Positions 6,922-9,683 of a stretch of 9,683 bases of DNA are shown piece after piece (positions within the stretch are counted from its first letter, which is position 1; the number at the start of each line of letters is the position of its first letter). The notes under the pieces were generated by a model, which was not told the origin of the DNA, ran no database searches, and worked only from the letters and a program-made list of their open reading frames with translations. Made by a program: the position numbers and the translations under genes. This stretch comes from Betaproteobacteria bacterium (GTDB lineage Bacteria; Pseudomonadota; Gammaproteobacteria; Burkholderiales; UBA9220): NCBI GenBank assembly GCA_020061285.1, contig JAGUYQ010000277.1:1-9683 (forward strand), in the 5' to 3' direction.

Positions 6922-8199
6922 TCACCCCTTGCCGAGCAGGGCGTAGTAAAACCCGTCGTGCCGGTCGTCCGGCAGCAACTGGCCATCGTCGAGGGTAGAA
7001 TCATTGAGCGGTAGTAATCGGGCGTCAGGTTGCCGTTGCAGGAATGCCGCCACTTGCCGTTGATTTTCTTCGGCGAACACGGAGCACGTCGCGTACAGCA
7101 ATTTACCACCACTGGCCAGAGTTCGCCACAGGGCCGACAGTATCGCGGCCTGGCCGGCGGCGAAGGCGGCGATGTCCTCCTCCCGGCGCAGCCACTTGAT
7201 GTCGGGGTGGCGGCGCACCACGCCGGAGGCGCTGCACGGCACGTCCGCCAGGATGCGGTCGAAGGGACGGCCGTCCCACCATTGCTCCGGTCTGGCGGCG
7301 TCGCCCACCGCCAGACCGGCCTGCAAGCCCAGCCGGTCGAGGTTCTCCCGCACCCGTTCCAGGCGCTCGCCGTCGCTGTCCAGGGCGGTCAGGTCCATAT
7401 CGGCCAATTCCAGAAGATGGGCGGTCTTGCCGCCGGGGGCGGCGCAGGCGTCCAGCACCCGCATCCCGTCGCCGACGTCCAGCAAGGGGGCCGCCCGTTG
7501 AGCGCCGGCATCCTGCACCGACACCTCCCCGTCCCGAAAACCCAGCAATTCGTCCACCCCCAGGGGCTTCTCCAGGCGGATGGCACTGCCGCCCAGGGAG
7601 CGGGCGGCGATTCCCGCCCCTTCCAGCCTGGCCAGATAGGCCTCTGCCGTGCCTTGGCGCTGGTTCACCCGCAGGGTCATGGGGGGATGCTGGTTGTTGG
7701 CCTCCAGCAGAGCGGCCCAGTGATCGGGATACTGGGTCCGCAATTTGGCTATCCACCACTGGGGATGATCGTAGCGCGCCATCTCGCTGACGGCTGCCGC
7801 CTGGTCGAGAATCTCCCCCTGCCGGCGCAGGAAGTTGCGCAGCACCGCGTTCACCAGCCCCGCCGCCGACGCCTTGCGCAGGCGGCGCACGGTTTCCACG
7901 GCGTTGTTCACCACCGCGTGGGACGAGGTCTTGCCGAAGGCCAGTTGGTACAGCGCCACCCGCAGCAAGCAACGCACCGGCTCGTCGCTGAGGGGCTTTT
8001 GCAGCAGCAGGCCGAGGACCGCGTCCAGGCGGCCCAGGTGACGCAAGGCGCCGAAACTGAGGTCCTGGATGGCGGCGCGCTGCTGGGGGGTCAGACGGGA
8101 GTGCTGGCGAAAGACCTCTTGCAGCACCTGGTTCAGGTTGCGGCCGCCGCCCAGGACGCGACCGACGGCGAAGCTGGCGTGGCGCTGGGTTTCAAGCAC
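6922..8199 (-). CDS. rsmB: RsmB, 16S rRNA (cytosine-967-C5)-methyltransferase
   Basis: Cytoplasmic S-adenosylmethionine-dependent enzyme that methylates C967 of 16S rRNA, known also as Fmu or Sun. The 425 residues match the family length. The N-terminal NusB-like RNA-binding domain (about 1-140) includes [11 protein letters not shown] and [12 protein letters not shown]. The methyltransferase domain carries the SAM motif [10 protein letters not shown] (250-259), the acidic strand LDSD (273-276), motif [11 protein letters not shown] with C322, and motif VI YATCSV with C372, which is the nucleophile position in E. coli RsmB. Both cysteines are present, so the enzyme should be active. The start is GTG; its reading frame overlaps the htpX stop by eight bases, and there is only a weak ribosome site, consistent with translational coupling to htpX. 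No nearby ATG offers a better start. Confidence 0.96.
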   Translation of the reverse strand: MLETQRHASFAVGRVLGGGRNLNQVLQEVFRQHSRLTPQQRAAIQDLSFGALRHLGRLDAVLGLLLQKPLSDEPVRCLLRVALYQLAFGKTSSHAVVNNAVETVRRLRKASAAGLVNAVLRNFLRRQGEILDQAAAVSEMARYDHPQWWIAKLRTQYPDHWAALLEANNQHPPMTLRVNQRQGTAEAYLARLEGAGIAARSLGGSAIRLEKPLGVDELLGFRDGEVSVQDAGAQRAAPLLDVGDGMRVLDACAAPGGKTAHLLELADMDLTALDSDGERLERVRENLDRLGLQAGLAVGDAARPEQWWDGRPFDRILADVPCSASGVVRRHPDIKWLRREEDIAAFAAGQAAILSALWRTLASGGKLLYATCSVFAEENQRQVAAFLQRQPDARLLPLNDSTLDDGQLLPDDRHDGFYYALLGKG

Positions 8200-9040
8200 G
8201 GCCGGCCAATGCCAGCAAGCGGCGGACCCGCTCCTCGGTGGCGGGGTGGGTGCTGAAAAGCCCCTTCAGGTCGCCGCCGGACAGGGGGTTGATAATCATC
8301 ATCTGGGCTGTTTCGGGGTGAGCCTCCGCCGCCCCCATGGGCAAGCCCTGGGCGTAGCGCTCGATTTTCTGCAGGGCGGCGGCCAGGGCTTCCGGATCGC
8401 GGGAAATTTCCGCGCCACCCCGGTCGGCCTCGAACTCCCGGGAGCGGGAAATGGCCATCTGGATCAGGGCCGCCGCAAGGGGGGCGAGAATCATGATCAG
8501 GATGCCCACCACGGGGTGACTGCGGCCCTCTTCGTCGCGACCACCGAAGAACATGCCGAAGTTGGCGAGGGTGGAAATGGCCCCGGCCACAGTGGCGGAA
8601 ATGGTGGAAATCAGGATGTCCCGATGTTTGACGTGGGCCAACTCGTGGGCCATCACGCCACGCAGTTCCCGCTCCGACAGCATTTGCAGGATGCCGGTGG
8701 TGGCCGCCACCGCCGCATGCTCCGGGTTGCGCCCGGTGGCGAAGGCATTGGGCTGGGCCTCGTCGATAACGTACACCTTGGGCATGGGCAGGCCGGCGTT
8801 GCTGGCCAGTTCCCGCACCAGGCGGTAAAACTGGGGGGCGCTGCTTTCGTCCACTTCCCGTGCGTTGTACATGCGCAACACCATCTTGTCCGAATTCCAG
8901 TAGGCCCAGATGTTCATCGCCCCGCCGAAGGCAAAGGCGAGCAACATGCCCTGGACACCGCCGAGGGCGACGCCCACCGTGCCGAACAGGGCCATAATGG
9001 CGGCCATCAGAATCGCGGTTTTCAACCAATTTCCGAACAT
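8192..9040 (-). CDS. htpX: HtpX, inner-membrane zinc metalloprotease
   Basis: Heat-shock-associated M48 family protease of the inner membrane that degrades misfolded membrane proteins alongside FtsH. The 282 residues fit the family. In order: two N-terminal helices (about 5-25 and 27-48), the zinc motif HELAH at 132-136, two further hydrophobic helices (about 147-168 and 178-199), and the third zinc ligand E202 in SREFEAD. The C-terminal [11 protein letters not shown] signature is intact. The start chosen is the ATG at 9040, giving [17 protein letters not shown], because AGAGGA sits four bases upstream. The ATG at 9058 would place that ribosome site inside the gene and add six atypical residues. 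A sigma-32-like promoter precedes it, consistent with heat-shock control known for E. coli htpX. The stop overlaps rsmB by eight bases. Confidence 0.97.
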   Translation of the reverse strand: MFGNWLKTAILMAAIMALFGTVGVALGGVQGMLLAFAFGGAMNIWAYWNSDKMVLRMYNAREVDESSAPQFYRLVRELASNAGLPMPKVYVIDEAQPNAFATGRNPEHAAVAATTGILQMLSERELRGVMAHELAHVKHRDILISTISATVAGAISTLANFGMFFGGRDEEGRSHPVVGILIMILAPLAAALIQMAISRSREFEADRGGAEISRDPEALAAALQKIERYAQGLPMGAAEAHPETAQMMIINPLSGGDLKGLFSTHPATEERVRRLLALAGRA

Positions 9041-9044
9041 AGCT

Positions 9045-9050
9045 TCCTCT
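9045..9050 (-). promoter_or_regulatory. Ribosome-binding site of htpX
   Basis: AGAGGA on the minus strand, four bases before the ATG at 9040. It decides in favour of that start over the in-frame ATG at 9058. Confidence 0.85.
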
Positions 9051-9077
9051 TTGCGCATTAAACGGTTTGCGGAGGGT

Positions 9078-9106
9078 TAGATGGGGGTTGGATTAAAAAA
9101 TTCAAT
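9078..9106 (-). promoter_or_regulatory. Sigma-32-like heat-shock promoter of htpX
   Basis: In the 61-bp fmt-htpX gap the minus strand reads TTGAA (9105-9101), 14 bases, then CCCCATCTA (9086-9078). The E. coli RpoH consensus is roughly CTTGAAA, 13-17 bases, CCCCATtTa. The -10 differs at a single position and the spacing is in range; the flanks of the -35 core differ at the first and last positions (ATTGAAT). The -35 overlaps the fmt stop codon. Transcription would begin about 30 bases ahead of the htpX ATG. HtpX is a known RpoH target in E. coli, which fits. No convincing sigma-70 promoter was seen in this gap. Confidence 0.65.
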
Positions 9107-9683
9107 CGCCCAGGCGTTCGCCCGCCCGCAAAGGATGGCCAGCCAGGAACTGACTTGCCGCCAGTCGCTTGCCCCCCGCCTTCTGCACCTCCTCCAAGCA
9201 CAGGGCGCCCTCGCCGCAGGCCACCACGATGCCTTCACCGTCGGCACGGAGAATTTCCCCCGACGCCCCTTTGCCCTCCGCCAGGCGGGCACGCCAAATC
9301 CGCAGCCCTTCGCCGCCGAGGGTGGTCTGCGCCACCGGGAAGGGATTGTAGGCCCGCACCGCCCGCCCGATCTCCGCCGCGCGCTTGTGCCAGTCGATCA
9401 GTGCCTCCTGCTTGGTCAGCTTGGCGGCGTAATTGGCCTCGGCATCGTTCTGGGCAACGGGCACGAGACAGTCGATTTCCGCCAAGGCCCGCACGATCAG
9501 GGTCCCGCCCAGTTCAGCCAGCTTGTCGTGGAGGGCCTGGGCGGTATCGTCCGCCCCAATGTCCACCGCCTCGGCCAGCAGCATGGCGCCGGTGTCCAGC
9601 CCCCGGTCCATCTGCATGATGGTGATGCCGGTTCTTTCGTCTCCCGCCAGAATGGCCCGCTGGATCGGTGCCGCGCCGCGCCA
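9102..9683 (-). CDS. fmt: Methionyl-tRNA formyltransferase, C-terminal part (partial, runs off the right edge)
   Basis: Transfers a formyl group from 10-formyl-tetrahydrofolate to initiator Met-tRNA in the cytoplasm. About 193 codons are present; the N-terminal part with the Asn and His catalytic residues lies beyond the window. The visible portion opens with WRGAAPIQRAILAGDERTG and continues MQMDRGLDTGAML, both hallmarks of Fmt; the Asp in GLDTG corresponds to the conserved catalytic aspartate of the formyltransferase fold. The C-terminal tRNA-binding domain follows with AYNPFPVAQTTL and LRIWRARL. The frame is open from the right edge, so the internal ATG at 9617 is not the start. The gene usually sits with def upstream and rsmB downstream; here htpX lies between fmt and rsmB. 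Confidence 0.95.
   Translation of the reverse strand, partial: WRGAAPIQRAILAGDERTGITIMQMDRGLDTGAMLLAEAVDIGADDTAQALHDKLAELGGTLIVRALAEIDCLVPVAQNDAEANYAAKLTKQEALIDWHKRAAEIGRAVRAYNPFPVAQTTLGGEGLRIWRARLAEGKGASGEILRADGEGIVVACGEGALCLEEVQKAGGKRLAASQFLAGHPLRAGERLGD

Noticed and set aside
6912..6986. Longer DUF4390 start at the ATG at 6986
   Set aside because: It would overlap the conserved rsmB C-terminus by 65 bases and place a cysteine/threonine-rich stretch before an otherwise perfect signal peptide.
9091..9107. AT-rich imperfect palindrome (GATTGAA, TTT, TTTAATC) after fmt as a terminator
   Set aside because: The stem has only one G-C pair at each end region and a G-U pair, with no T-tail after it. 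It is better explained as part of the sigma-32-like promoter region.

Overview
This is a GC-rich chromosomal window that looks betaproteobacterial. The evidence is the gene order fmt, htpX, rsmB, DUF4390, ntrY, ntrX, trkA, trkH and the protein character, which resembles Rhodocyclales or Nitrosomonadales relatives; the genus cannot be fixed from sequence alone. Every real gene lies on the minus strand, so the window reads biologically from right to left. It is almost fully coding: the two longest gaps are about 60 bases, and no stretch over 300 bases lacks a gene. I see no tRNA, rRNA, insertion sequence, CRISPR array or prophage.

In transcription order, the window opens inside fmt (Met-tRNA formyltransferase, C-terminal part only). 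A 61-bp gap follows that carries a close match to a sigma-32 (heat-shock) promoter. Then comes a tight cluster: htpX (membrane zinc protease), rsmB (16S rRNA m5C967 methyltransferase), a secreted DUF4390 protein, ntrY (membrane histidine kinase) and ntrX (its response regulator). Spacings are overlaps of 4 or 8 bases or gaps of 10 and 16 bases, which suggests one operon.

A 58-bp gap follows ntrX. It holds a perfect 9-bp hairpin with a T-rich tail and, overlapping it, a candidate promoter for the next unit: trkA and trkH (potassium uptake regulator and channel, joined stop-to-start), followed by the first 18 codons of what may be a TPR protein that runs off the left edge.

The parts fit an envelope and ion-homeostasis theme. 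HtpX handles membrane protein damage, NtrYX senses a signal at the membrane, and TrkAH imports potassium, beside translation genes (fmt, rsmB). In gammaproteobacteria such as E. coli, fmt, rsmB and trkA are direct neighbours; here htpX, DUF4390 and ntrYX sit among them.

I found no clearly undescribed system. The points most worth a second look are the NtrX AAA+ domain, in which every catalytic motif and the GAFTGA loop are lost; the sigma-32-like promoter before htpX; and the overlapping terminator and promoter between ntrX and trkA.
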